A DNA stretch of 64,000 nucleotides from Galeopsis tetrahit (GCA_963675135.1 OY776124.1:20272066-20336065), one strand, 5' to 3'; shown: positions 11,509-22,445, counted from the stretch's first letter. Program-made: numbers and translations. Notes: a model not told the origin generated them from the letters alone.

Positions 11509-13530
11509 GTGGCAAAAGATACAGATAAGTTAAGTCAAAATGAGTTAGTAAGTATTCTTAGGACATATGAGATAAACACTAATCAAATTGATAAAACTAA
11601 TGATGATAAGAAAGTTGTGGTTTTTAGAGGGGAAACATCAAACAATTCTAAGATTCAACCTATCATTACTGAAGTTGATTCGGATGAAGAATTGTTTGAT
11701 AAATGCCTCAAGGATCCTAACAACATTACCTTGCTCACTAATCACTTTAATAAGTTTCTTAAGAAATCTGTGAACAAATCTAGTAACATTCAGCCTAAGA
11801 TTCAAATCAACACATCAACACCTCAACCAGAAAGGAGGAAAGGTCAATTCACACCAAGACCATCAAAAAGTGAAGGTAAACCAAGGTATGTTCCTGAATT
11901 TCAAAAATCAGTTCAATGTAATGCTTGTTCTGGTTATGGCCATTATGCAAATGAATGTGCCAATACTAGACTTAAGCAAAAACTGAACTTTAGTGCTACC
12001 TTGAGTGATGATTCTGATGATGATCTTGATGAGTTAAATGAGAATGAATATTCTAATTTTACCAGAATTGATTATAATGATTCCTTAGATGATGATCTGG
12101 ATGAAACAGATTCTGATGTTGTACCTGATGCTTCAACATCTACTGCAACATCAGAACAGAGTCACCCAGATTTGAACTGTTTTAATGGTTTGGTTGATGA
12201 TGCAGGAAAAAGAACTGATGACAATGAATACCAAAAGCTATTAGATGATTGGAACAATCGAAAACTCACTCTTAATTCCTTGAATAAAGATAATGAGGAT
12301 CTGAAAGACACAATCACCAAGCTAGAAGTTATTCTTACCAAAAGAGATCTGGAAATCTGTAACCTAAAGGAGAAGCTGATAAATTCCACTTTATGTTTCA
12401 AGAAATATTCCAAGAGTGCTTCTGAGGTAAATAATGTTATAGCTACTGGTAAGTCTAATAATCATGGGTTAGGTTATGATGGTACTACTGCTTCTATTTC
12501 TGATAATTTTAGAAAACCTGTGAAATTTGTGAAGGTAAATGTTGACACATCTGGTGTAACATCTGCACAATCAGATTCTAAAAAAGTTAAAAAGAAGTAT
12601 ATCTGTCATTTCTGCTTCAAAGTTGGTCATATTCGTCTTTATTGTATAAAATGGTTTGAAGAACAGAAAAACTTGAAAATGCTGCATGAAAAACTGTCAC
12701 CTCCTGGTAAACAGTTTTTGAAACCTGCATGGAAACCAAAAGTTACCTCTAATGTTGTTCATACCTCCTTAAAAGCATGTCTACCTGATATATGGTATTT
12801 TGATAGTGGTTGTTCTAAACATATGACAGGCCGTATAGACTTCTTATCTGATTATGTGACCTTGAATAGTGGTAGTGTTACATATGGAGGTGGTTCTAAA
12901 GGAAAGATTGTTGGTAAAGGAACTTTGAATGTTGAAGGCTTTCCTAAGCTTAAAAATGTCTTGCATGTTCATGGCTTACTTGCAAATCTGATTAGCATTA
13001 GTCAACTTTGTGATGATAATTTGCATGTGAAATTTGACAAAGATTCATGTTATGTTCTTAATAAAGATGAAGTTTGTGTCATGACTGGTACTAGGTCAGC
13101 CGATAATTGTTATCTTATTGGAACAAATATCTGTAACTTGTCAAAATATGATGAAAATATTTTATGGCATCAAAGATTGGGTCATGCAAATTACAAAGCA
13201 ATGAAAAAGCTAATCAAAGCAGATGCAGTAAAAGGAATTCCAAAACTGAGGTTTCACAATACCACTGTATGTGGACCATGCCAAAAAGGTAAGCAAGTAA
13301 GAATGCCATATAAAATGTTGTCACATTGTTCTACACATCGATGCTTTGAATTGTTGCACATGGATTTGATGGGTCCTATGGAAACTGAAAGCATTGGAGG
13401 AAAGAGGTATTCCTTAGTTGTGGTAGATGATTTTTCTAGATTTACCTGGGTAGAGTCTTTGAGAGATAAATCTGAAGCATTTGCTGCATTTAAAATTCTT
13501 TATTGGAGGTTCAAAATGTGTTTAACTTGA
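11386..13530 (+). pseudogene. Copia-2 gag C-terminus, protease and integrase N-terminus
   Basis: One open frame ending in TGA at 13528-13530. Domains in order: an acidic linker; a first CCHC knuckle (codons 11917-11958, CNACSGYGHYANEC); a coiled-coil Asn/Lys-rich region; a second CCHC-like knuckle (12604-12645, CHFCFKVGHIRLYC); an aspartic protease with FDSGCSKHMTG (Asp codon 12802); the pre-integrase HHCC zinc finger (WHQRLGH ... CGPCQKGK); and the first integrase catalytic Asp (LLHMDLMGPM). It breaks near 13495-13505, where a one-base change moves integrase into another frame. The codon at 11509 is GTG, so the real start is the Gag ATG. Confidence 0.9.
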
Positions 13531-14036
13531 AAGTTGGCCATATTAGAACTGATCATGGTAGGGAATTTGAAAACAACATGTTTAATGATTTTTGTGATAA
13601 AAAGGGTATCTTGCAAGAATATTCATCTTCTAAAACTCCACAACAAAATGGAATTGTTGAAAGAAAGAATAGAACTTTACAAGAAATGGCAAGAGTCATG
13701 CTTACCTCCAAATGTCTTGCTAAGAAATTTTGGGGAGAAGCATTGAATACTGCATGCCATATTATTAATAGGGTTTTTATTCGTTCTGGTACAAATCAAA
13801 CACCTTATGAGATTTTGAACAACAGAAAACCAAGTGTGAAATATTTTCATGTATTTGGTTGTGTGTGTTATATTCTGAATGATAGGGATCAACTTCATAA
13901 GTTTGATTCTAAAAGTGATAAAGTTTTCTTTTTAGGTTATTCTAGAAATAGTAAATCTTATAGAGTATATAACCTTAGAACTAACACTGTTCAAGAATCT
14001 GTTAATGTTGTGTTTGATGATGATAAAGGTCACTGA
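13503..14036 (+). pseudogene. Copia-2 integrase core and C-terminus
   Basis: Continues the integrase in a shifted frame. It shows the second catalytic Asp (IRTDHGREFEN), the QQNGIVERKNRTL box with the catalytic Glu, and the Copia GKAL-region (KFDSKSDKVFFLGYS). It has no start codon of its own and ends at TGA 14034-14036, where the frame shifts again into an acidic linker (14005-14346) that leads to RT. Confidence 0.9.
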
Positions 14037-14346
14037 CAAAGATGAAGAAGATGTATCACAGGTCACTGACAATTCTGAGAATACACTGAAGTCTGAAAAT
14101 GTTGTACCAAATGTTAACACATCTGGGTCAACATCTACAGAACAGTCAGTTGTAACTTCCCAAAATGACCAGTACGTTCCCAAAACGAATCCTTCTTCAA
14201 GAATAGGCAAAAGTCATCCTTCTGACCAAATCATAGGCGATGCTACAGTTGGAGTGCAAACAAGAGGAAGAGTAAGATCAAATAAGGTAGATGTGGTAAG
14301 AACAATATGCATGTCTTCTATGTGTAATGTTGTAAATGTTGAATGA

Positions 14347-15858
14347 TATTTATCTAAAATTGAACCTAAGAGTGCTAAAGAAGCCTTAACTGATGAAAAC
14401 TGGATTAATGTTATGCATGAAGAACTTGGTTGTTTTGAAAGAAATGAAGTGTGGACACTTGTTCCAAGACCTAGTCATACTAATGTCATTGGAACAAAGT
14501 GGATATTCAAGAATAAAACTGATGAATCTGGTAATATTGTTAGGAACAAGGCTAGGTTAGTAGCACAAGGTTACACCCAAGTTGAAGGAGTTGATTTTGA
14601 TGAAACTTTTGCACCTGTTGCTAGGATAAAATCTATTAGATTACTGCTAGCAATTGCATATTTTATTGATATTAAACTTCATCAAATGGATGTAAAAGCT
14701 GCATTTCTAAATGGCATATTGAATGAAGAAGCATATGTTGAACAACCTATAGGATTTGAAGATCCACAGTATCCTGATACTGTATATAAACTTAAGAAAG
14801 CTTTGTATGGTCTAAAACAAGCTCCTAGAGCATGGTATGGTAGGCTTACTGACTTTCTTTTGGAATATGGATTTATTAGAGGAGAGGCAGATAGAAATTT
14901 GTTCATTAAGCACACTAAAGATGATATACTAATTGCTCAATATATGTTGATGACATTGTGTTTGGTTCTACTTGTGATAAAAAGTTGAGTAAATTTGTTG
15001 GGGCAATGACTGCGACATTTGAAATGAGTATGGTTGGAGACTTGAACTATTTTTTCTAGGTCTTCAAATCAAACAATGCAGTGATGGTATTTTCTTCTCC
15101 CAGAGTAAGTATGCTAAGAACTTGGTTAAAAGATTTGGTCTTGAGAATTCAAAACCAATGAAAACTCCTATGGGATCTTCTTTGAAACTATGCAAAGACG
15201 GTGTTGGAACAGATGTTGATCCAACACTTTACCGATCCATGATAGGTAGTTTACTATATCTAACCTCTAGTAGACCAGATTTTATGTATAGTGTGTGTGT
15301 TTGTGCTAGGTACCAAGCTAATCCAAAGGAATCTCACTTGAATGCTGTGAAGAGGATTATCAAGTATGTTTCAGGTACAAGTGACCTTGGAATCTGGTAC
15401 ACTAAGGACACCAACAAGATTTTGATAGGCTATAGTGATGCTGATTGGGCTGGAGATATAAATGATAGAAAGAGTACGAGTGGAGGATGTTTCTACATGG
15501 GAAACAATCTTGTATCTCACAATCTACTGCAGAATCTGAGTATATAGTTGTTGGAAGCTGCTGTACACAACTTTTGTGGCTGAGTAAGATGTTCCATGAC
15601 TACGGTATTGAGAATGGTATACTCACTATCTTTTGTGACAATACTAGTGCCATTAACATTTCTAAGAATCCTGTACAACATTCACTCACTAAGCACATTA
15701 GCATAAGACATCATTTTATGAGAGATTTAGTAGAGAAGAATATTGTTAAGTTGGACTATGTACCTACTGAGAAACAGAATGCTGATATTTTTACTAAAGC
15801 GTTAGACCATGAGAGATTCTCTATCTTGAGGAAATCTCTTGGCATGAGCACTATCTGA
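14347..15858 (+). pseudogene. Copia-2 reverse transcriptase and RNase H, frameshifted
   Basis: Follows an in-frame TGA at 14344-14346. RT motifs: WIFKNKTDESGN, ARLVAQGYTQ, and the catalytic Asp in HQMDVKAAFLNG. The YVDD active site is reached only after a one-base frameshift near 14940, and a second shift falls in a T run near 15050. RNase H follows with GYSDADWAGD, then another shift near 15515-15530, STAESEYI, CDNTSAI and DIFTKAL, ending at 15858. At least three frameshifts make it non-functional. Confidence 0.9.
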
Positions 15859-16642
15859 AAATTTCGGATGGATGTTGTCACAAATGCGTCAGCATTTAGG
15901 CCAACATCATGGGTTGTATAAATTTTATAAGCTGAATCCATCTCTTACTTAGTTAAATAATTCCTATGTAAAATATCTACGAATCTAAGAACCTTGGAGT
16001 GCAAAAATAAACATAGCTTACACCTCTCAAATGCATAAAAATGAGAATGTTATTAGCATACTAAAAGATGTACCAAATCACTGAGTAACTATGGAGCACA
16101 GAGTTAACTACTACGATGCATTCTTTTCAAAATGTGATTTCTGGTAAAAACATCAATATATTTGTAATCCATTAAGTAAGTATGGGGCACGGAGTTCGCT
16201 ACTACGATGTACTCTACAGGAACAATTGATCAATACAAATTAGATGCTATAACACAAAAAGAAAAAAATATAGTGCAACACAAATGAAGAAAATTCATGT
16301 AAAATTAAACCGTGTTGAGGTGTTTGTAACAGTTTTGAGCACAACATTGCCTGATTCGAATTTATTTTTATTAGTTGTAATTATTTAATTATTGATTGGG
16401 ATTTATTTCATTTTATTTAATTAAACTAACCCACGTCTTTATTTTATTTTTTTTCAGATTATGCGGATTTTAATTCTTTAAATTCTGGAAGCTTCTTAAT
16501 TATTTAATTAAATTAATTAAATGTATTTTATCCACTAATTACCCATGATCTAGATTGTGGCTAATTATGCGGAGCATAATCGAAAATTTCTGGAATACTC
16601 TATCAGTTTTTGTTATTTAACCTCCAACTACATAATTCTCTC
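15859..16642 (+). other. spacer between pol and the extra ORF of Copia-2
   Basis: Non-coding and AT-rich. Two imperfect direct repeats of about 39 bp share CTACTACGATG (16085-16123 and 16175-16213). A T-rich tract ending in TTTTTTTTCAG near 16450-16458 could be a splice acceptor for a subgenomic message of the downstream ORF. Confidence 0.45.
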
Positions 16643-16650
16643 TATAAATA
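16643..16650 (+). promoter_or_regulatory. candidate internal promoter (TATA box) for the extra ORF
   Basis: TATAAATA, in the context CTCTCTATAAATATCG, 145 bp upstream of the ATG at 16795. It resembles the LTR TATA boxes of the same element but lies inside the internal region. Its use as a promoter is inferred. Confidence 0.4.
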
Positions 16651-16794
16651 TCGATCATAAGATTAATTCTAATGCTAATTGTGATTTCTGATTTTGTTGA
16701 GTACTAAGTTTGCAGAATTGTCTTTTGGCCGTGTATTTCCAAATTGTTGTATACACTCTCTCATCTTGCCTTGAAAATCCAACCGTCCTTCTTA

Positions 16795-19068
16795 ATGGCT
16801 GGAAACCACCGTCAATCTCACTCTCACTCACACTCTGCTTCTGAATCTTCCGAACAAATTGACCAAAACTCTCTTGATCTTCTTGCTTCAATGGCTTCAC
16901 AACAACCAAATTCCTCAAATGCCGACACTAATGTCTCTGCAACCCCATCAACAACCGCTCATGTTCCACCAACTACTCCATCAACTACCGACATTCCACA
17001 AGACTCAACCGTCGAACAGTTTACTAGGGCTATCGAAGAGGTGTCTGATACTCTTCGAGGTACTGATCATCTACCCGTGATGACATTCGGAGATATCACT
17101 GTGGATATCTCGAGCTATTTGGCCGAACAAATTGCTCAAATGGCTACTACAACAAAAAGCCCTAAATCACCAAACCTTACTGAACCTGTTGCAACGGAGG
17201 GGAATGTAGACACCGTTGCTGAAGAAGAAACCACAGTTGCATCCGACTCTGAGGATGTCAAAATGGAGGACGCCCAAGCTTCTGATAGTGGTACGAATTC
17301 CTCTCTCTCACCCTCTGATGAGTCTGCCCCTGTTCCTTTTAAGAAACTGGTGCTGGAAGGGAAAAGAAGAAGAAGCCTCGTCCAAAGGATGAGGTCAAAC
17401 CGTGTTTTTACCCGAGTGGATTACTCTGAATCCATGAGGAAAAAGAAGAAAGCTGGACACGATGCTACTGAACCCATCCAAGTGTTCACTGAATCCGAAG
17501 AGGAAACAGAACCTATTGCTGCTGCTGTCTTTGAGAAAGCAAAGAAGAAAAAGGTTGCTGCTGAACCTAAAGGGAAAGGGAAGGCAAAGATGATCCCTGA
17601 AGAAGAACCTGTTGAATCAGACTATAATTCTGATTTCACTGTTTGCCTAAGAGATATGCAAGAATCTCTTAAGAAGAATGCTGAGTCATTTGCTGCTGCA
17701 AAGGAGTCCACACCAGAACCTGATGGTGGTAGAAGTGGAGACAGCTCATCTTCTGAGGCAAAGAGCTTGTCTGCTGAAGCAAAGAGCTCATCCAAAAGCT
17801 CCTCTGAACATGATGGAGATTCTGAACCTGATGAGGAACTACCTTCTGAGGAAGAAAGTGAAGGTATCTCTGATCCCTCTAATTATGTTGAGAAAAGATT
17901 AGAAATATACTCTAAGAGGAATCTGTTTATTGAGATAAGAATTAATGTGCCTGATTTTGATAGTAAGGGAATGGTAAAATTTCAAGAGGATAGAAATCTG
18001 TTGAATGTTGTTACATTTGGTGAAGCTTTTCTGACTAATTGGTCATATGAGTTATATGCTTGTATGAAGAAAAGCACTTGTAGGAGATGTTCTAGGTCTT
18101 ATGGTACTGTTAATTTTAGGGGGAGAGATGTGCCATTCACTCCAGAACTGATTAATGAGTTCTTACACACTCTTAATGTTGATGAGGATAATGATCCGGA
18201 TATGGATGTTGTGATTACTGCAATCACAGGGGGTAGAAAGACTAAGTGGACTAGGAAGATGCTAGCTAGACACTTAACCTCATTACATTCTGTTCTGTAT
18301 AAGCTGATTATTTATAATTGGATCCCCACTACCAACACCACTAAAATTACCAGAGATCAATCTATTCTTATGTATAGGATCTCTATACTTAAGAAGTTCA
18401 ATCTAGGCTATACCATTTTTCACCACATGAGAAAGTTTACTGGGAAAACTACTAGGAAAGGAAATCTGCCATATCCAGTCTTGATTTCAAATTATCTGAA
18501 GCACCATGGCTTCACTGCTAAAAAGACTGATGTTTTGAGGGGGAGAGTGCCACTGCTTGCTATTGCTCCTGCCTTATTGATTGGGGACAGAGTGATTGAT
18601 TTGCCCCTACTTGCTCCTGGTAATGACAGCCCACAGAGATCTTCCAGACCCTCTACTTCTGCACATCCAGGCCCTTCCAGATCACAACAGAGAAATGCAC
18701 CCCCAAATGTTGAAAACATCCGTATCAACATTTCTGGTAATGTCTGTGTTTCACAAGAATTCATCAAACTTCAGCTCCAACACTTGCAGGAAACAATTGA
18801 TGAGCTCCAGTTCCTGAAGGACAGGTGGACCAATATGCTTTCACCTACAATAGGGGGAGTACCACCACCATCGAACTCCAATGTGATTATTGAAGAAATG
18901 ACTGATGATGGAGGAGTTCCAACTGTTGCTGCTGGTGATGGACTTGATGCTGCCTTGCATCTACTTACTTTGTTGATGAAGGAGATGATGATGATGCTGA
19001 CATGGAGACCTTATATGGTGATCTCCACTGATGAACAGGAAGAAGCTACAAGACAGGGGGAGATCTGA
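16795..19068 (+). CDS. extra ORF of Copia-2 (env-position protein with a plant 'transposon protein' domain)
   Basis: An uninterrupted frame of 757 codons from ATG 16795; the frame stays open upstream to 16744 but without an ATG. The first ~370 residues are low-complexity: His/Ser, Thr/Pro, then acidic and Lys-rich clusters that look like nuclear-localisation signals (KRRRS, RKKKKA). Residues ~380-600 form a compact domain (RLEIYSKRNLFIEI, VNFRGRDVPFTPELINEFL, RHLTSLHSVLYKLIIYNWIP). This resembles the family annotated in plant genomes as 'putative plant transposon protein'. A Pro/Ser-rich linker and a short C-terminal coiled coil (LQHLQETIDELQFLKD) follow. I see no signal peptide or convincing membrane span, so a viral-type envelope is unlikely. 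It occupies the env position of Sireviruses, and its function is unknown. It is intact although pol in the same copy is dead. Confidence 0.7.
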   Translation: MAGNHRQSHSHSHSASESSEQIDQNSLDLLASMASQQPNSSNADTNVSATPSTTAHVPPTTPSTTDIPQDSTVEQFTRAIEEVSDTLRGTDHLPVMTFGDITVDISSYLAEQIAQMATTTKSPKSPNLTEPVATEGNVDTVAEEETTVASDSEDVKMEDAQASDSGTNSSLSPSDESAPVPFKKLVLEGKRRRSLVQRMRSNRVFTRVDYSESMRKKKKAGHDATEPIQVFTESEEETEPIAAAVFEKAKKKKVAAEPKGKGKAKMIPEEEPVESDYNSDFTVCLRDMQESLKKNAESFAAAKESTPEPDGGRSGDSSSSEAKSLSAEAKSSSKSSSEHDGDSEPDEELPSEEESEGISDPSNYVEKRLEIYSKRNLFIEIRINVPDFDSKGMVKFQEDRNLLNVVTFGEAFLTNWSYELYACMKKSTCRRCSRSYGTVNFRGRDVPFTPELINEFLHTLNVDEDNDPDMDVVITAITGGRKTKWTRKMLARHLTSLHSVLYKLIIYNWIPTTNTTKITRDQSILMYRISILKKFNLGYTIFHHMRKFTGKTTRKGNLPYPVLISNYLKHHGFTAKKTDVLRGRVPLLAIAPALLIGDRVIDLPLLAPGNDSPQRSSRPSTSAHPGPSRSQQRNAPPNVENIRINISGNVCVSQEFIKLQLQHLQETIDELQFLKDRWTNMLSPTIGGVPPPSNSNVIIEEMTDDGGVPTVAAGDGLDAALHLLTLLMKEMMMMLTWRPYMVISTDEQEEATRQGEI

Positions 19069-19708
19069 TTTCATAATGGCTACTGTGCAGGAATCTGATG
19101 TTGCAGCTGTTACCACAGCAATATATGTCATTTATTCAGTTTCAATCTCTGTAATTAATGTTTAAATTTGAATTCTGAAATTCTGATACACTTGTTATTT
19201 ATTTCTAGATGATAGGTTGTTTATTGTTTTTACAACTTGCTTAATTATGATTACACTTGATGATATTTGTTTACTGCCCTTGCTTAATCTGTTTACAAGT
19301 TATCATGTGTCTACTGCAGGTTGTTTAGTCTTAGTTTTAATCCTTATTAGTTATGTTTTTGCTCTGATGTTAGTTGTTTTTGTCTTATTTTTGTGTTAGT
19401 GTCTTACTTAAGTCTTAAGTTGTTCTTCCAAAACTTAACTTAGGATTTTAGTAAAGTTACTTATGTTGTGAATAAGTGTATTGTTTATACTTGTTCTGTT
19501 TTGGATAAAATTATCTTGATCCTATGGCACAGATCATTGTAAGATTGTCCTTGATCTTCATTTGATTTGATCCAACGATTATAACAGGTATTGTCTTGAC
19601 TAGTGCTTAGCAATGATGTCAACCTTAACTAAGTACATAATACTGAGTATGTATAGAAATATATGTGCATCAAGTGTGTTGGAGTCGAAAGGTCAAATTG
19701 GGGGAGAT
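19069..19708 (+). other. Copia-2 3' untranslated region with polypurine tract
   Basis: T-rich non-coding sequence ending in the polypurine tract AAATTGGGGGAGAT (19695-19708), which primes plus-strand DNA synthesis directly before the 3' LTR. A short open frame at 19217-19399 is hydrophobic only because of T-richness. Confidence 0.7.
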
Positions 19709-20567
19709 TGTAGATGTTGTTAAACCTTAAATGCCTTAACATTATCAACAACATCTTAATTTGACCTTTCGAGATTTTTTCTAAGTCTTTTCTGAAATGC
19801 TACATTAAATGTTGATCTAAATGTTGTTGCATTTCTGGCAGGATCTAGAAGCTTCTACAAGGATCTGAAACCTGGAAGACTCCAGAACATTTCAGAACGT
19901 GCTAGACCAGCCTGGAACCTTTTAAAACGACCTGGAGCATGCAAGAAGGATCTAGAAAGATCATGGAAGTTGTGGAAGTTGAGTTCCTAAAAAATAGGAC
20001 CTCAATATGGAAGCCTCTAGAATTCGCACCCTACTCTATAAATACAGAAGGAAGGCTCCACAATTCAGTGTATTCTATTCGATCAATCTCCTAGACCGAG
20101 CGATCATCCCTGTTAGGAATTGTGGCTAGTAGTTATACATTTTAGATCATACGAAGTATCCCACCCGTATGGCTGTGTGCTTTTCTTATCTATCGAAAGT
20201 GTAATCATAGATAGACTAGCATTTTGACAGTGTGTAATTTTATACACTTAGTACGTTTTCAAAACTGGGCACCTGCCTCGTTTATAGTTTTAGTTGTGAA
20301 GGTTATTGCTATAACATTTCACACAACATTTGTACTTGAAGATAAGTATTAATGATATTTCACCGTAAGGCTCGCATAGATTTTTATTTATAAAATCTAT
20401 GTGAAAAATATTTCCATTGTGTCTCGTTTGTTTTTAGTGTTTCAAGTCTTCCGCTGTGTATCTTTATTCTGATATTCTGTTAGAGTCAGTGTTGTACAAT
20501 TTGTCCCAACATTTAGTACAACATTAATCTACTTAAACATAAACACTTCATACACCGCACACTTTCA
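19709..20567 (+). repeat. 3' LTR of Copia-2
   Basis: Starts TGTAGATGTTGTTAAAC and ends GCACACTTTCA. TATA box at 20037-20044. It differs from the 5' LTR by scattered substitutions and a few indels, so the insertion is not brand new. Confidence 0.9.
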
Positions 20568-20572
20568 CAAAC

Positions 20573-20630
20573 GTTGCCTCTTCGCTGCCGCTTGTTGATT
20601 ATCAATCATTTCCACCGAATTTGAGTCAAG
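20573..20630 (+). pseudogene. captured host gene exon inside CACTA-1, 3' half with splice donor
   Basis: Continues the frame of 9915-9992 once the Copia and one copy of its 5-bp target are disregarded. It adds 19 codons plus one base (…SSLPLVDYQSFPPNLSQ), ending at a good donor CAAG|GTAATT at 20631. Frame continuity through the empty site indicates that this was a real first exon ending in a phase-1 intron. Confidence 0.55.
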
Positions 20631-20714
20631 GTAATTTTGGAGCTTTTCTGTTTTTAGATTATGCCCGAAAGAATTGATACTAAAATATTAAAAGATGAGA
20701 AAAATAAATTGATA

Positions 20715-21056
20715 CTCCCTCCCTATCAATCTGAGTTTATAGTAGTTGGAGTGCGACTTTAAAATAGATTAATTTCACTTGATACTTTTTGAGCATTTAG
20801 GCTTATCGGTTGAAAATACAATCTTGCTTGTTATTAATGTTAGTGCATGTAGTCCATTACATTTGTGTTGATGGTTGTGAACACCACTTCAACATGGATT
20901 CTAAATACTAGCTAGATGAGTGTTAGATTAAATATAATAAAATAATAAATAAAGTATAAGTGATGTGATTGAGAAAGAGAAAAATAATATGTAAAAAAAA
21001 AAAAAAAAAAATTGAATGAGAAACTTATTGTGAGATTTATAGTGGCATGGAGGGAG
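20715..21056. mobile_element. Stowaway-like MITE inside CACTA-1
   Basis: Ends CTCCCTCC and GGAGGGAG with TA duplications on both sides (20713-20714, 21057-21058). 342 bp, non-coding, with an A run near the right arm. Confidence 0.8.
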
Positions 21057-21497
21057 TATATAATAAAGAAATTAATTAATACATATATAATTAATTTTAA
21101 AATTACACAAGAAAATTACTTGTCAAAGTCCCATCCACCCGAGATCAATTCCCACCAAAAACAAATAAATGGTCATTTAAATAAAGTGGGTGTGGGTGGG
21201 TATGGGTGTGGATCAGGGTCTGGGCGGTTTGGGTGTCGGGTCGGATATGGATTATTCAGTTCGGGCCGTGTGGATCAAAAACCCGTTTTGAGACCGTCTG
21301 TTGGCCCGAAAAAAATTGGGGCCGACCAATCATTTGAGACCGCATTAACGGTCTATAATTTGAGACCGATACATGAAAACGGTCACAAAATATTTTAAAC
21401 GAACCTAATAGTGACCTATTAAAAACGGTCTCTAATGCATTTAGAGACCGTTTTTACGATCTCTAATCGATTGTTAATTGAGGCATTTTTTGTAGTG

Positions 21498-21500
21498 TTG
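21498..21500. repeat. target-site duplication of CACTA-1, right copy (TTG)
   Basis: Matches 9503-9505. Confidence 0.75.
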
Positions 21501-22150
21501 GAGAAGCGACCTATTCACATGGGAGGAAAATCTTGCCACTCATCTTTATCATTTGCTAGATACTACTAACCTGCAGGAACATACCGCATATTCCTGGAAG
21601 TGGAGGTTGTCCAAAGACGGTAAATATTCAGCAAAATCAGCTTACGGCGGTCAAGTATATATTGTCCGCTCCGACTCCGACACTCCACACTGATTCCCAA
21701 GAGGCTCTTCGTAAAATCTGGAATAGCCTAGCCCCGTCCAAATTTTCCGGGCTAGCATGGAAGGTCATCAGGGAAAGAGTGGCTACACGGGCTGAACTAA
21801 AGAAGCGACGGATCCTTAATTGCAGAAGGCAATGACATCTCTTGTGTTCTTTGCGGTCAAGAAGAGGAGACCATACAACACATCTTTTTCGGCTGCGGAT
21901 TCTCCTGAAAATTGTGGAACCTCTGCTGCGCATGATTTTCCATCAATTCAGCCCCTCAATCTAGACCGGCAGCGCACTTCCTCCAATTCTGTGGGCTGCT
22001 CGGTGCCAAACGAAAGTCTCCCTTTGTGGTGTATGATAGTATGGTTCATCTGGAAAGCTCGAAATGGAAAAAACTTTGCGAATGAGCAACTGAAACCGGA
22101 AAAGATCTTCGACGAATTCCGAATCAAGGCCTGGAACATCTTTTCTTAGC
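21501..22150 (+). pseudogene. L1-type LINE ORF2, 3' part (zinc-binding C-terminus)
   Basis: Continuation of the 6600-9502 LINE beyond CACTA-1. Recognisable: the tryptophan-rich pre-zinc segment (AYSWKWRLSKDGKYSAKSAYG near 21590-21650) and the WNSLAPSKFSGLAWKV stretch. The C-terminal zinc finger of plant LINE reverse transcriptases (CVLCGQ ... HIFFGC, 21843-21896) follows. Frames shift several times. The 3' end is uncertain; coding similarity fades near 22150 and no poly-A tail is obvious. Confidence 0.8.
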
Positions 22151-22445
22151 ATAGGGGATGTCCAGCCTCTACATCTCTCAACGACTGGTGTGCAATGTAA
22201 TTTTATATCTTTCATTTCAAGCTGGTTAGGTGTCTAAGTACGCAAGTTACCTATGTCCCTATGTAACAATTGGGTGTCTTACTCCTTTTTGTACTTCTGG
22301 TGCTCAGGCAATATTAGATATTACGTATGCAAGAATGAATTACTGTAGATATTAGGAAAGGGTATAATTGGCGTTTTGGTACTAATTTAAAGCTATTAGT
22401 AATGATAAAAATATTCTGAACCTAATTGTTCTATATATTAGAGAA

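Larger units (their letters stand above)
9993..20567 (+). mobile_element. Copia-2, Sirevirus-like LTR retrotransposon with an extra 3' ORF
   Basis: A 10,575-bp element with LTRs of 875 and 859 bp. It has a tRNA-Met primer-binding site after the 5' LTR, gag-pol in the Copia order (protease, integrase, RT, RNase H), a further long ORF, and a polypurine tract before the 3' LTR. The flanking pentamers CAGAC (9988-9992) and CAAAC (20568-20572) are the target duplication with one change. The large size, the long gag with two zinc knuckles and the ORF after pol fit the Sirevirus group. Gag-pol is broken by stops and frameshifts. Confidence 0.9.
9506..21497. mobile_element. CACTA-1, non-autonomous CACTA element, interrupted by a Copia element
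   Basis: The terminal inverted repeats read AACTACAAAAAATGCCT at the left (first base mutated from C) and, reversed, CACTACAAAAAATGCCT at the right, with TTG duplications. The subterminal regions (9530-9830 and 21290-21475) are full of GAGACCG/CGGTCTC motifs, the probable transposase-binding sites. Removing the nested Copia leaves about 1.4 kb with no transposase, so it depended on another element. It carries a captured gene exon and a Stowaway MITE, and it is inserted into LINE ORF2. Confidence 0.85.

Noticed and set aside
16795..19068. Retroviral-type envelope protein
   Set aside because: No signal peptide, fusion peptide or membrane anchor is visible; position alone does not make it an envelope.
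21012..21398. 128-codon open frame with a Gly-rich segment
   Set aside because: It starts inside a Stowaway MITE and runs into CACTA subterminal repeats; no domain and biased by a GGGTGTGG repeat.
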